Positions 35,821 to 44,906 of a DNA stretch of 64,000 nucleotides are shown here, one piece after another. The position numbers and the translations under genes are program-made. The notes below the pieces were generated by a model, which did no database searches, was not told the DNA's origin, and saw nothing but the letters and a program-made list of their open reading frames with translations. Within the stretch, counting starts at the first letter, position 1, and each line of letters starts with the position of its first letter. The stretch is from Streptomyces sp. NBC_01264 (lineage in GTDB: Bacteria > Actinomycetota > Actinomycetes > Streptomycetales > Streptomycetaceae): positions 3,534,001 through 3,598,000 of the forward strand of contig NZ_JAPEOX010000001.1 in the NCBI RefSeq assembly GCF_026340675.1, given 5' to 3'.

Positions 35821-37347
35821 TCAGCCGCGCAGTGCCGCCGCCGGCCCCGCGGTGGCCGCCCACACCTGCGGCAGCTCCCGCTCGCGGCGCTCGGCCAGCG
35901 CCTCCTCGCGGGCGTAGAGCACGCCCCAGGTGAAGGAGGACTCCCCCGCGCCGGCCGCCTGGACGCCGAGTCCGCGCAGGGCTTCGCGGGCGACGACCCC
36001 GTCCTGGTGGTCGCCGAGCAGGCTCTGGACCGCCTTCACCGCCTTGGCGAGCTTGCGCGCGGGTTTGCCGAGGGCCGGGGCCGCCGCCTCGGCCGCGTAC
36101 CGGGCGCGCTTCGCGGCCTTGCGCGCCTCGTGCAGGGCCAGGTCGCGGTCCTCGCCGGGGTCCATGGACAGCGCGGTCCCGATCCGGCCGGCGAGGCGTT
36201 CGTAGTCCGCGAGGACGGCCGCGGGCAGGGCGGATCCGGCGGGCCGGGCCGCGGCCTTCAGCAGCGGCGGGTCGGCTAGCAGGGCGTCGAGGGAGTTCAG
36301 CAGGGCCACGTGGCGCCTGCTGTCGAGCGCGGCCAGCGCCGCGCGGCGCGAACCGGTGCGGCGGGAGACGTTCCAGATCTTGAGGCGGCCGCGGACCGGG
36401 CCGAGCACCAGGGTGCGCGGGAGTTCGTCGAGCCGGCTCTGGATCCGCTCCAGCAGTACTTCCTGGTCGCGGTCGACGCCGAGTTCCGCGGCGAGCCATC
36501 GGAGCTCCTCGCCGATCGGGCCGGTCTCAGCGGGGTCCAGGAGCCGCCGGTAGGTCTTGAAGGCGCTGCGCAGGCGCCGGGTGGCGACCCGCATCTGGTG
36601 GACGGAGTCGGGCAGTGCGCGGCGTACGGCGGGGTCCTGCGCGATGAGGGTGTCGCGCTGTTCGCGCAGGTACGCGAGCACGTGCGCGCCCACCGTGTCC
36701 TCGGCCGGGCCCGCTTCGGGAGCGGTCGTACGGGCCGGGGGTTCCCCGCCGGTCTCGGTCAGCGCCCGGGCGAGCTTCGAGGGGGCGTCGCTCACCCGCA
36801 GTCCGGCCTTGCGGAAGGTCTTCTCCACGGCGTCGAGGAGCGCAGGGTCGGCGCCGTCGGCGAGCTCGACCTCCACCTCGGTCCAGGCGGCGGTGGCGTC
36901 CGCGCGCTCGGCCCGTACAGCGTCGGTGGACAGCTCGGCGAGGAGGGCGCCGTCGGCGTCGAGCAGGTGGCTGACCTTGCGCGAGGACAGGAGCCTGACC
37001 TGGGGTTCCAGCGGGGCGTCGCGGACGCGGGAGCGCAGCAGCGCGGTCAGCGCGTCCGGGACGGTGTCGCCGAGGGGGGCGGTGATCTCGTCGCGCACGC
37101 CGGGGGCCACGGGCAGTTTGAGGTGCCAGCCGGCGTCCTTGCCGCCGGTGCGGCGGCGCAGGGTGAGCCCGTCGGTGGCGAGCCGCTGGTCGGGGGTGTC
37201 GTAGTAGACGGCGTCGAGCTCGGCCGTGCCCTGGTCGGTCACGGCCGCGATGGCGGCCGTGCCCGTCAGGTCGGGTACGCCGCGCCGTCCGGCCTTGGTG
37301 GTCCTGAACTCGAATTTGCGCTCGATCTCGCGCTTCGTGTCCGCCAT
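35821..37347 (-). CDS. CYTH and CHAD domain protein
   Basis: The 508-residue product has an N-terminal CYTH domain starting EIERKFEF (ExExK at 6-10, metal and triphosphate ligands) and running to about residue 200, then a CHAD domain (about 225-490) of conserved histidine-bearing helices (SVHQMRVATRRLRSAFKTYR, HEARKAAKRARYAAE). CHAD domains bind polyphosphate and CYTH domains hydrolyse triphosphates, so a role in polyphosphate metabolism or binding is likely. The ATG at 37347 starts a normal-length protein. It is upstream of the radical SAM gene on the same strand, about 75 bases away. Confidence 0.93.
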   Translation of the reverse strand: MADTKREIERKFEFRTTKAGRRGVPDLTGTAAIAAVTDQGTAELDAVYYDTPDQRLATDGLTLRRRTGGKDAGWHLKLPVAPGVRDEITAPLGDTVPDALTALLRSRVRDAPLEPQVRLLSSRKVSHLLDADGALLAELSTDAVRAERADATAAWTEVEVELADGADPALLDAVEKTFRKAGLRVSDAPSKLARALTETGGEPPARTTAPEAGPAEDTVGAHVLAYLREQRDTLIAQDPAVRRALPDSVHQMRVATRRLRSAFKTYRRLLDPAETGPIGEELRWLAAELGVDRDQEVLLERIQSRLDELPRTLVLGPVRGRLKIWNVSRRTGSRRAALAALDSRRHVALLNSLDALLADPPLLKAAARPAGSALPAAVLADYERLAGRIGTALSMDPGEDRDLALHEARKAAKRARYAAEAAAPALGKPARKLAKAVKAVQSLLGDHQDGVVAREALRGLGVQAAGAGESSFTWGVLYAREEALAERRERELPQVWAATAGPAAALRG

Positions 37348-37482
37348 GGTTCGAACGTAGTCCTGAACGGAACGCGGCGGGAAGGAAAACGGCGGGTGCG
37401 GCGGAAAACCTGCCCGGGAACCGACGGATCGAGCCGACCCCGGGCCGATCCCGGGCAGAACCCGGGCAGAACCCGCGCCGCA

Positions 37483-38685
37483 TCAGGCCGACATCGGCCG
37501 CTGCACCCTGATCGACTGGAGCAGCCCGATGGCCACCCACACGGCGAACATCGAGGATCCTCCGTAGGACACGAACGGCAGCGGCAGTCCGGCCACGGGC
37601 ATGATCCCGAGGGTCATGCCGATGTTCTCGAAGGACTGGAAGGCGAACCAGGCGATGATCCCGGCGCACACGATCGTGCCGTACAGCTCGGTCGTCTCGC
37701 GGGCGATGACGCAGGCGCGCCACAGGATGACCCCGAGGAGCACCAGGATCAGCCCGGCTCCGACGAAGCCCAGCTCCTCCCCCGCCACCGTGAAGACGAA
37801 GTCGGTCTGCTGCTCGGGGACGAACTGGCCGGTGGTCTGCGAGCCCTTGAAGAGCCCGGAGCCGGTCAGGCCGCCGGAGCCGATGGCGATGCGCGCCTGG
37901 TTGGTGTTGTAGCCGACGCCCGCCGGGTCGAGCTCGGGGTTGGCGAAGGCGGCGAAGCGGTTGATCTGGTACTCGTCGAGGACGCCGAGCTGCCAGATCA
38001 GGATGGCGCCGGCGGCGCCCGAGCCGATCAGGCCGACCACCCAGCGGTTGGAGGCGCCGGAGGCCAGCAGCACGCCGAGCACGATGACGACCATGACCAT
38101 GACCGAGCCGAGGTCGGGCATCAGCATGATGATGCCCATCGGGAAGGCGGCCAGGCAGAGCGCCTTGACCACCGTGCGGTGGTCGGGGTGGGCGAGGTCT
38201 CCCGCGTCCACCCGGGTGGCCAGCAGCATCGCCATGACCAGGATGATCGTGATCTTGACGAACTCGGAGGGCTGCAGCGAGAAGCCGCCGCCGACCACGA
38301 TCCAGGCGTGTGCGCCGTTGATGGTGGCGCCGAGCGGGGTGAGCACGGCGAGGATCAGCACGACGGAGAGCCCGTAGAGGATCGGCACGGCCCCGCGCAG
38401 GGTGCGGTGGCCGAGCCAGATGGTGCCGATCATCAGCACGAGGCCGATGCCGGTGTTCATGGCGTGCCGGAAGAGGAAGTAGTACGGGTCCCCGTTGTTC
38501 AGCGAGGTCCGGTTGCGGGTCGCCGACCACACCAGCAGGGCGCCGATGAGGGAGAGGGCGAGCGCGGAGAGGAGTATCGGCCAGTCGAGCCGGCGCACCA
38601 CGGAGTCGCGGGCGGTGAGCTTGGCCATCGCTCCCCGCTGCTCCGGCGCGTACCGGGCCACGGAGAATTTGTTGGCGGTCTGCAT
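37483..38685 (-). CDS. rodA: Peptidoglycan glycosyltransferase RodA (FtsW/RodA/SpoVE family)
   Basis: SEDS-family membrane enzyme that polymerises glycan strands together with its class B PBP. The 400-residue product has about ten membrane helices after a short N-terminus; family motifs seen are NPELDPAGVGYNTNQARIAIG-like loop, GSGGLTGSGLF, QTDFVFTVAGEELGF and the last-loop PFVSYGGSS. It follows mrdA after 15 bases. In S. coelicolor the gene (sfr) works in spore-wall synthesis with the Mre proteins. Confidence 0.96.
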   Translation of the reverse strand: MQTANKFSVARYAPEQRGAMAKLTARDSVVRRLDWPILLSALALSLIGALLVWSATRNRTSLNNGDPYYFLFRHAMNTGIGLVLMIGTIWLGHRTLRGAVPILYGLSVVLILAVLTPLGATINGAHAWIVVGGGFSLQPSEFVKITIILVMAMLLATRVDAGDLAHPDHRTVVKALCLAAFPMGIIMLMPDLGSVMVMVVIVLGVLLASGASNRWVVGLIGSGAAGAILIWQLGVLDEYQINRFAAFANPELDPAGVGYNTNQARIAIGSGGLTGSGLFKGSQTTGQFVPEQQTDFVFTVAGEELGFVGAGLILVLLGVILWRACVIARETTELYGTIVCAGIIAWFAFQSFENIGMTLGIMPVAGLPLPFVSYGGSSMFAVWVAIGLLQSIRVQRPMSA

Positions 38686-38700
38686 GTCGGTCCTCGGTAC

Positions 38701-40881
38701 TCAGTCGTGCTGCGCGGGGCGCTGGGCGGGCGGGCCGGCCAGCACGGGCGGCGCCAGTTCTTCCGGGGACGGGGGTACGTACGGCCGGATCTCGGGGGAA
38801 TCGATGCCGCCGTCGGGGCGGATCTTGGGCAGCTTCTTCTCCGGGCCCAGCAGGAGCGCCTTCTTCGGGTCCTGGACGCCGGCCATGTCGAGCCCGTAGA
38901 TGGCGTTGTAGAGGTTGCGGACGGCGGGGCCCGCGGCTCCGGAGCCGGTGCCGCCCTGGGAGATGGTCATGACGATGACGAAGTCCTTGGTGTAGGTCGC
39001 CAGCCACGAGGTGGTCTGCTTGCCGTAGACCTGGGCGGTGCCGGTCTTGGCGTGCATCGGGATCTTGTCCATCGGCCAGCCGCCGAAGCGCCAGGCGGCG
39101 GTGCCGCCGGGCTCGACGACCATGCGCAGGCCCTTGTCGAGGTCCTTGACGGTCTTGGCGTCGATCGGCAGCCGGCCGTGCGACTTGGGCTTGATCATCT
39201 GGACCTGCTTGCCGTCGGCGCTGATCACGGCCTTGCCGACGGTGGGGTCGAAGAGGGTCCCGCCGTTGCTGATGGCCGCGTAGGCGGTGGCCATCTGGAT
39301 GGGGGTGACGAGGACGTCGCCCTGGCCGATGGCGAAGTTGATGCTGTCGTACGCCTTGAGCTGGTTGCCTTCGAGGCAGCTCTCGTAGGCGATCTGCTCG
39401 ACGTAGGTGCCGCCCTTCTTGCCCTGCTTGCACCAGGAGTTCTTGTTGGCCGCCCAGAAGGACTGCTTCCAGTGGCGGTCGGGGATGCGGCCGGAGACCT
39501 CGTTGGGCAGGTCGATCCCGGTCTCGGAGCCGAGGCCGAACTCGCGGGCGGTCCGGTAGAACCAGTCGTGGGCGTCCTTCTTGGGCTTGAGGCCGCCGTC
39601 CCGCTGCCATTCCTTGTGCCCGAGGGCGTAGAAGACGGTGTTGCAGGAGAACTTGAGGGCCTCGCCAAGAGTGATGGGGCCGTGCCCCTTGGACTCGAAG
39701 TTCGCGAAGCTGCGGTTGCCCATGCTGTACGAGGCGCTGCAGTTGTACTTGTCGTCGAAGGCGTATCCGGCCCGGACGGCCGCGCTCGCCGACACCACCT
39801 TGAAGATGGAGCCCGCGGGGGCCTGGCCCTGGATGGCCCGGTTGAGCAGCGGGTAGTTGGACTTCTCGCTGGTGAGGGAGGCGTAGTCCTTGGCGGCGAT
39901 GCCGCCGACCCACTTGTTGGGGTCGTAGTCGGGCTGGGAGGCCATCGCGACGACCCGGCCGGTCTGGGCCTCCATGACGACGACGGCGCCGGAGTCGGCC
40001 TCGTACTTGCGGCCGGTGATGTTGTCGGTCTCGTTGCGGACCACCTTCATGGCCTGCTGGAGCTCGTACTCGGCGACGGACTGGACCCGGGCGTCGATGC
40101 TGGTGACGAGGGTGGATCCGGGGACTCCGGCATCGGACTCGGTCTGGTGCATGACCCGGCCGAGGTTGTCCACCTCGTAGGAGGTGACCATCGCCTTGCC
40201 GCGCAGGTACTTGTCGTACGTGCGCTCGATCCCGGAGCGGCCGACCTGATCGGAGCGCAGGTGCGGCGAATCGGTGTCCTTGGCCTTCTGGATCTCGTCG
40301 TCGGTGACCGGCGAGAGGTAGCCGAGCACCTGCGCGGTACGGGCCCCTCCGGGGGCCGGGTAGCGGCGGACGGCAACCGGCTCGGCGGTGATGCCGGGGA
40401 ACTCCTCGGGGCGTTCGCGCAGCTGGAGCGCCTGCTGCGTGGTGGCGTCGAGGGTGATCGGGATCGGCTGGTACGGGGAGCCGTTCCAGCAGGGCGCGGG
40501 GGTCTGGGAGTCGCAGAGGCGGACCTTCTCCATGACCGCCTTGGGGGTCATGTCCAGGACGCCGGCGAGGCGGGTCATGACGGCCTGGCCGCGGTCCTTC
40601 ATCTTCATCAGCGCCGTGCGGCTGGTGGAGACGACCAGGCGGGTCTCGTTGTCGGCGAGCGCGACGCCCCGGGCGTCGAGGACCGTTCCGCGCACGGCGG
40701 GCTGGACGACCCGCTGGACGTGGTTGCTCTTCGCCTCGTGGTAGTACTCGGCGCCGTTGCGGATCTGGAGGTACCAGAGCCGGCCGCCGAGGGTGAGGAA
40801 CATCGAGCAGACCAGAACCTGGATGATCACGAGCCGGATCTGCACCCGGGAGGTACGGCCGGTCTCCGGAATGTTGGTCAC
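38701..40881 (-). CDS. mrdA: Class B penicillin-binding protein 2
   Basis: Transpeptidase partner of RodA. The 726-residue product has a short cytoplasmic part, one membrane helix (about 12-35), a dimerisation/pedestal domain with RGTVLDARGVALADNETRL-type box and the transpeptidase domain with active-site SIFK (about 356-359), SCN (about 410) and KTGTA (about 611-615). The C-terminus is Pro-rich. The gene lies 13 bases behind mreD and 15 before rodA, in the same operon. Confidence 0.96.
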   Translation of the reverse strand: MTNIPETGRTSRVQIRLVIIQVLVCSMFLTLGGRLWYLQIRNGAEYYHEAKSNHVQRVVQPAVRGTVLDARGVALADNETRLVVSTSRTALMKMKDRGQAVMTRLAGVLDMTPKAVMEKVRLCDSQTPAPCWNGSPYQPIPITLDATTQQALQLRERPEEFPGITAEPVAVRRYPAPGGARTAQVLGYLSPVTDDEIQKAKDTDSPHLRSDQVGRSGIERTYDKYLRGKAMVTSYEVDNLGRVMHQTESDAGVPGSTLVTSIDARVQSVAEYELQQAMKVVRNETDNITGRKYEADSGAVVVMEAQTGRVVAMASQPDYDPNKWVGGIAAKDYASLTSEKSNYPLLNRAIQGQAPAGSIFKVVSASAAVRAGYAFDDKYNCSASYSMGNRSFANFESKGHGPITLGEALKFSCNTVFYALGHKEWQRDGGLKPKKDAHDWFYRTAREFGLGSETGIDLPNEVSGRIPDRHWKQSFWAANKNSWCKQGKKGGTYVEQIAYESCLEGNQLKAYDSINFAIGQGDVLVTPIQMATAYAAISNGGTLFDPTVGKAVISADGKQVQMIKPKSHGRLPIDAKTVKDLDKGLRMVVEPGGTAAWRFGGWPMDKIPMHAKTGTAQVYGKQTTSWLATYTKDFVIVMTISQGGTGSGAAGPAVRNLYNAIYGLDMAGVQDPKKALLLGPEKKLPKIRPDGGIDSPEIRPYVPPSPEELAPPVLAGPPAQRPAQHD

Positions 40882-40894
40882 GTGGACTCCTCCC

Positions 40895-41599
40895 TCACAG
40901 CTTCTTGACGCTCTTCACACCCTTGATTCCCTTGACGCCCTTTATCCGGCCGGCCCGGTTGGCCCGGCTGCGGGCCGTCTTCATCCGCAGTCCGCCGCGC
41001 TGGCTGCCGATGCGCAGTCCGGTGCCGCCGGCGAGCCAGCCGGAGGCGACGTCCTTGCCCGCGGGCGGGCCGCCGTTGGCCTCGACGGCCATCGGGTCGT
41101 TCTCCGCGCGGCGGGCCAGGGCCATGATGAACGGCACGGTGAAGGGGGCGAGCAGCAGGTCGTAGAGGACCGCGGTGAACACCAGTCCGCCGATCCCCAC
41201 GTGGCGGGCGGCGGTGTCGCCGACCAGGGCTCCGACGCCCGCGTAGAGCAGGGTGGAGACGAAGGCGGCGCCGACGACGGTGAGCATCGGGCCCCAGGCG
41301 GAGCGGAACCGCCCGGTGTCGGGGCGGACCAGGCCGGCGACGTAGCCGATCACGCACAGCACGAGCGCGTAGCGGCCGGCGGCGTGGTCGGCGGGCGGGG
41401 CCAGGTCGGTGAGGAGGCCGGCGGCGAAGCCGATGAGGGCGCCGCTGACGCACCCGTACACGAGTGCGAGGGCGACGACCGTGAGCAGGACCAGGTCGGG
41501 GACGGCTCCGGGGAGTTGGAGGCGACCCAGGACGGAGACCTGGACGACCAGGGCGACCACGACGAGCGTGCCCGAGAGCAGGATCCGGTTGAAACGCAT
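40895..41599 (-). CDS. mreD: Rod shape-determining protein MreD
   Basis: The 234-residue product has five to six membrane helices (LSGTLVVVALVVQVSVL, VPDLVLLTVVALALVYG, and others) and is thought to bridge MreC and the enzymes of wall synthesis. The C-terminus is unusual: after the last helix it runs about 70 residues and ends in a basic KG(V/I)KG repeat (GVKGIKGVKSVKKL). It follows mreC after 12 bases and precedes mrdA by 13. Confidence 0.93.
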   Translation of the reverse strand: MRFNRILLSGTLVVVALVVQVSVLGRLQLPGAVPDLVLLTVVALALVYGCVSGALIGFAAGLLTDLAPPADHAAGRYALVLCVIGYVAGLVRPDTGRFRSAWGPMLTVVGAAFVSTLLYAGVGALVGDTAARHVGIGGLVFTAVLYDLLLAPFTVPFIMALARRAENDPMAVEANGGPPAGKDVASGWLAGGTGLRIGSQRGGLRMKTARSRANRAGRIKGVKGIKGVKSVKKL

Positions 41600-41611
41600 G
41601 ATGATCGGCTC

Positions 41612-42583
41612 CTAGTCCTCGGCCGGCTTACCGGACGCGGACGCGCCGGGCGACGGGGTGACCGTGACGGTGACCGTCGGGGTGGGCTTGGGCGCCTCGG
41701 GCTTGGGCGGCAGGACCGTGTCTCGCGGGTCCTCGCGCGGCGGCATGACCACGACGCCGACGATGTCCAGGCGGGAGAAACCGACGAAGGGGCGGACCCA
41801 GACGGTCCGGGTCAGGTCGCCGCGCGAGGGGTCGATCTTGATCACCTCGCCGATCGGGACACCGGGCACGAAGGGCTTGTTGCCGCGCGAGCCGAAGGTG
41901 ACGAGCCGGTCGCCGGTGTTGATCTTGGCCTTGCCGTTGAGCATCTGCACGGAGAGCTCCCGGTCGCCCTGGCCGGTGGCGAAGCCGAGTTCGCCGGTCT
42001 TCTCCAGCCGGGTGCCGACGGTGAAATCGGGGTCGTTGGCGAGGACCACGGTGGCGGTGTCGGGGCCGACGGTGGCCACGCGGCCGACGAGCCCGTCCCC
42101 GTTGAGGACGGTCATGTCGCGCTCGATGCCGTCCTTGCTGCCCGCGTCGATGGTCACGGTCCAGGAGAAGCCCTGGGCCGCTCCTATGGCGATGACCTCG
42201 GCGCCCTTGATGCCGTACTGTCCCGCGCCCGCCCGCTTGAGCATCTCGTCGAGCTCGCGGATCCGGCTGCGGGTCTGGTCGTCGCTGCCGAGCTTGGCCT
42301 TGAGAGCGGTGTTCTCGCGCTCCAGCGTCGCGATGCGGTTGTGCCGCTCGCCGGAGTCCCGCACCGCCCCTATGGCGTTGGCGACCGGGTCGACCCCCTT
42401 CGCCACGCCCTTCTCGACCGGCCCGAAGACCGCTGCGGCGGCCTGTCGGGCACCGTCGACCGGAGACTCCTCACCTGTCCTGATGTCCACCGTGATCAAA
42501 GCGAACGCGATGGCGATCAGAAGCACCAGGAGCAGCCGGCTTTCTCGTGTGTCCCTCACGTGCGGCGGCCGTGCCTTCCTCAT
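41612..42583 (-). CDS. mreC: Rod shape-determining protein MreC
   Basis: The 323-residue product starts MRKARPPHVRDTRESRL, has one membrane helix (about 17-37), a coiled coil (about 75-110, ERENTALKAKLG) and the MreC beta-barrel domain (WTVTIDAGSKDGIERDMTVLNGDGLVGRV, GNKPFVPGVPIGEV), then a Pro/Thr-rich tail ending SGKPAED. It forms periplasm-side scaffolds for PBPs. The ATG at 42583 starts the conserved N-terminus; no strong ribosome binding site is visible. It lies about 140 bases behind mreB, with a hairpin in the gap. Confidence 0.95.
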   Translation of the reverse strand: MRKARPPHVRDTRESRLLLVLLIAIAFALITVDIRTGEESPVDGARQAAAAVFGPVEKGVAKGVDPVANAIGAVRDSGERHNRIATLERENTALKAKLGSDDQTRSRIRELDEMLKRAGAGQYGIKGAEVIAIGAAQGFSWTVTIDAGSKDGIERDMTVLNGDGLVGRVATVGPDTATVVLANDPDFTVGTRLEKTGELGFATGQGDRELSVQMLNGKAKINTGDRLVTFGSRGNKPFVPGVPIGEVIKIDPSRGDLTRTVWVRPFVGFSRLDIVGVVVMPPREDPRDTVLPPKPEAPKPTPTVTVTVTPSPGASASGKPAED

Positions 42584-42650
42584 AGATACCGTGCGGCGAA
42601 GCCGCTCCGGAGGAGCCGGGGCTCGCACCGGACCTTGCCTGTATATCAAC

Positions 42651-42690
42651 GATCCGCCGCACGGGCCCGGTAGCACCCGTACGGCGGATC
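42651..42690 (-). terminator. Hairpin between mreB and mreC
   Basis: GATCCGCCG (42651-42659) pairs with CGGCGGATC (42682-42690); after one mismatch the stem continues with ACGGG/CCCGT. It could terminate or weaken transcription leaving mreB. On the minus strand it is followed by TTGATATACAGG, which might hold a -10 for mreC. Confidence 0.55.
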
Positions 42691-42722
42691 ATTTGTGTTC
42701 CACCGCCGCGCGGCGGGCCGGA

Positions 42723-43742
42723 TCAGCGCCGCGGCTGGGCGTCCAGGACCTGCTGGAGCGCCTCGAACTCCTCCACGCACTTGCCGGATCCGAGCGCGAC
42801 GGAGTCGAGCGGGTCCTCGGCGATGTGGATCGGCATGCCCGTCTCGCGGCGCAGCCGCTCGTCGAGGCCGCGGAGCAGGGCGCCGCCTCCGGTCAGGACG
42901 ATGCCGCGGTCCATGATGTCGCCGGAGAGCTCCGGCGGGCACTTGTCGAGGGTGGTCTTGACGGCGTCGACGATCGCGTTGACCGGCTCCTCGATCGCCT
43001 TGCGCACCTCGGCGGCCGAGATCACGACGGTCTTGGGCAGGCCCGAGACCAGGTCGCGGCCGCGGATCTCGGTGTGCTCGTCCTTGTCGAGGTCGTAGGC
43101 CGACCCGATGGTGATCTTGATCTGCTCGGCGGTGCGCTCACCGAGGAGGAGCGAGTACTCCTTCTTGATGTGCTGGATGATCGCGTTGTCGAGCTCGTCG
43201 CCGGCCACCCGGATGGACTGTGCCGTGACGATTCCGCCGAGCGAGATGACGGCCACCTCGGTGGTGCCGCCACCGATGTCCACGACCATGTTGCCGGTGG
43301 CCTCGTGGACGGGCAGGCCCGCGCCGATGGCGGCGGCCATCGGCTCTTCGATGATGTGCACCTGTCGGGCACCGGCCTGCGTGGACGCCTCGATGACGGC
43401 GCGGCGCTCCACTCCCGTGATGCCGGAGGGAACGCAGACCACGACGCGCGGGCGGGCCAGGTAACGGCGCTTGTGGATCTTGAGGATGAAGTACCGGAGC
43501 ATCCGCTCGGTGATCTCGAAGTCGGCGATGACGCCGTCCTTGAGGGGCCGCACGGCGACGATGTTGCCGGGCGTGCGCCCGATCATCTTCTTGGCTTCGG
43601 AGCCGACCGCCAGGATGCCACCGGTGTTCGTGTTGATGGCGACCACGGACGGCTCGTTCAGGACGATTCCCCGGCCCCTCACGTACACCAGCGTGTTGGC
43701 GGTCCCGAGGTCGATCGCCATGTCACGGCCGATGAACGACAT
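42723..43742 (-). CDS. mreB: Actin-like rod shape-determining protein MreB
   Basis: The 339-residue product begins [23 protein letters not shown] and has all actin-fold motifs: phosphate 1 (DLGTANTL), connect and phosphate 2 ([18 protein letters not shown]), adenosine motif ([15 protein letters not shown]). In Streptomyces MreB acts in spore-wall formation rather than in rod growth. The ATG at 43742 has AAGGGG 6 bases upstream and gives the usual N-terminus; an in-frame ATG at 43763 lacks such a site. A second MreB-like gene is at 46540-47589. Confidence 0.97.
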   Translation of the reverse strand: MSFIGRDMAIDLGTANTLVYVRGRGIVLNEPSVVAINTNTGGILAVGSEAKKMIGRTPGNIVAVRPLKDGVIADFEITERMLRYFILKIHKRRYLARPRVVVCVPSGITGVERRAVIEASTQAGARQVHIIEEPMAAAIGAGLPVHEATGNMVVDIGGGTTEVAVISLGGIVTAQSIRVAGDELDNAIIQHIKKEYSLLLGERTAEQIKITIGSAYDLDKDEHTEIRGRDLVSGLPKTVVISAAEVRKAIEEPVNAIVDAVKTTLDKCPPELSGDIMDRGIVLTGGGALLRGLDERLRRETGMPIHIAEDPLDSVALGSGKCVEEFEALQQVLDAQPRR

Positions 43743-44038
43743 GTTGTTCCCCTTGTTCCCCATGAGGAGCGTCTGGCCTTCCAGTTGATAGCGGCTGCTG
43801 TCAGGTCGGCGAGGTGGGTGTGTGGGTGGAGGCCCCATCGTAGTGCCGCAAGTACGGCCTCCGCGCGACGGGACTCCGGCAAGCCCGCCGGAACGGATAC
43901 CCGCCCCCTTAGTGGTGACGTCGTGTCCTGTCGATGCGTTCCCGAATGTGCCCGGTAATACCGCAGGGCGACCGAAATTACTTCGGTCGCCCCAGGTCAT
44001 GAGCGCTATTCGGCTGATGTTGCGTCAGAAAAGAGTGA
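43743..44038. other. mreB upstream region
   Basis: This 296-base gap holds the ndk terminator (43966-43992) and the mreB promoter region. I see no further gene. A TACGAT box about 90 bases before mreB is a possible -10 but has no good -35. Confidence 0.6.
43966..43992 (-). terminator. Terminator of ndk
   Basis: GGGCGACCGAA (43966-43976) pairs with TTCGGTCGCCC (43982-43992), an 11-bp stem with loop ATTAC, 46 bases behind the ndk stop. Confidence 0.85.
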
Positions 44039-44449
44039 TCACAGCGCCGGGAAGAACAGCTTCAGTTCCCGCTCCGCGGACTCCTCGGAGTCCGAGGCGT
44101 GGATCAGGTTCTCCCGGGTGACGGTACCGAAGTCGCCCCGGATGGAGCCGGGCGCGGCGGCAATCGGGTCAGTGGGTCCGGCCAACTGGCGGACACCCTC
44201 GATCACGCGCTCCCCTTCGACGACCAGGGCCACGACCGGGCCGCTGGCCATGAAGCCCATGAGGGGCTCGTAGAAGACCTTGCCCTTGTGCTCGCCGTAG
44301 TGCGCCTCCAGGGTCTCCTGGTCCAGCGTGCGCAGCTCCAGCGCGGGAATGGTCCAGCCGGCCTTCCGCTCGATGCGGCCGACGATCTCGCCGATCAGAC
44401 CGCGACGGACGGCGTCGGGCTTGAGGAGGACGAGCGTGCGCTGGGTCAT
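44039..44449 (-). CDS. ndk: Nucleoside diphosphate kinase
   Basis: Transfers the gamma phosphate between nucleoside di- and triphosphates via a phosphohistidine. The 136-residue product begins MTQRTLVLLKPDAVRRGLIGEI and has the active-site histidine in NLIHASDSEESAERE (about residue 116). AAGGAG precedes the ATG at 44449 by 9 bases. Standard length. Confidence 0.98.
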   Translation of the reverse strand: MTQRTLVLLKPDAVRRGLIGEIVGRIERKAGWTIPALELRTLDQETLEAHYGEHKGKVFYEPLMGFMASGPVVALVVEGERVIEGVRQLAGPTDPIAAAPGSIRGDFGTVTRENLIHASDSEESAERELKLFFPAL

Positions 44450-44516
44450 ATGGGTAACTCCTTGCGGCATACGGGTGCGGTCCGACGAGGCTACAGGGGC
44501 CGGAGCCCCCGCCGTA

Positions 44517-44536
44517 CGGGGCCTTCCCGGGCCCCG
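44517..44536 (-). terminator. Hairpin between the DUF4233 gene and ndk
   Basis: CGGGGCC (44517-44523) and GGCCCCG (44530-44536) form a 7-bp stem with a 6-base loop right behind the DUF4233 stop codon. Confidence 0.5.
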
Positions 44537-44543
44537 CTGCGGG

Positions 44544-44903
44544 CTACGCCTCGGTCGGGGCGGCGGCCTGGGCCTCCGCCTGGGCGGCCCAGCGGGCCTT
44601 GATCACGTCGATGCGGCGGCCGTAGCGGATCGAGCACCACCACAGGCCGGCGAACACCACGCCCAGGATGAACATCATCGGCACGACGAAACCGCTCAGC
44701 ACGAGCCCGATCTGCAGGGCCCAGCCGATCTGGACGGCCCCGGGACGCGAGAGCATCCCGCACAGCAGGACCGACACCAGCATCGCGATCCCGCAGACCG
44801 TCCAGACCGTGGCCTGGCTCAGATCGCCCTTCATCGCGACCAGTCCCGCGAAACCGATCACGAAGAACTCGGCGATCAGCGTCGAAGCACACAGCGTGCG
44901 CAT
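44544..44903 (-). CDS. DUF4233 membrane protein
   Basis: The 119-residue product has four membrane helices (LCASTLIAEFFVIGFAGLVA, VWTVCGIAMLVSVLLCGML, WALQIGLVLSGFVVPMMF, LGVVFAGLWWCSI) and an Ala/Glu C-terminal tail. DUF4233 genes regularly follow folC in actinobacteria, as here, where only 3 bases separate them and GAGGGGCTGAGG before the ATG lies inside the folC end. Function unknown; co-location with folate synthesis and ndk is the only hint. Confidence 0.88.
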   Translation of the reverse strand: MRTLCASTLIAEFFVIGFAGLVAMKGDLSQATVWTVCGIAMLVSVLLCGMLSRPGAVQIGWALQIGLVLSGFVVPMMFILGVVFAGLWWCSIRYGRRIDVIKARWAAQAEAQAAAPTEA

Positions 44904-44906
44904 CCC

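Noticed and set aside
36310..40908. 1532-codon open frame antisense to mrdA and rodA
   Set aside because: Low-complexity Gly/Val/Arg/Asp composition and overlap with three certain genes.
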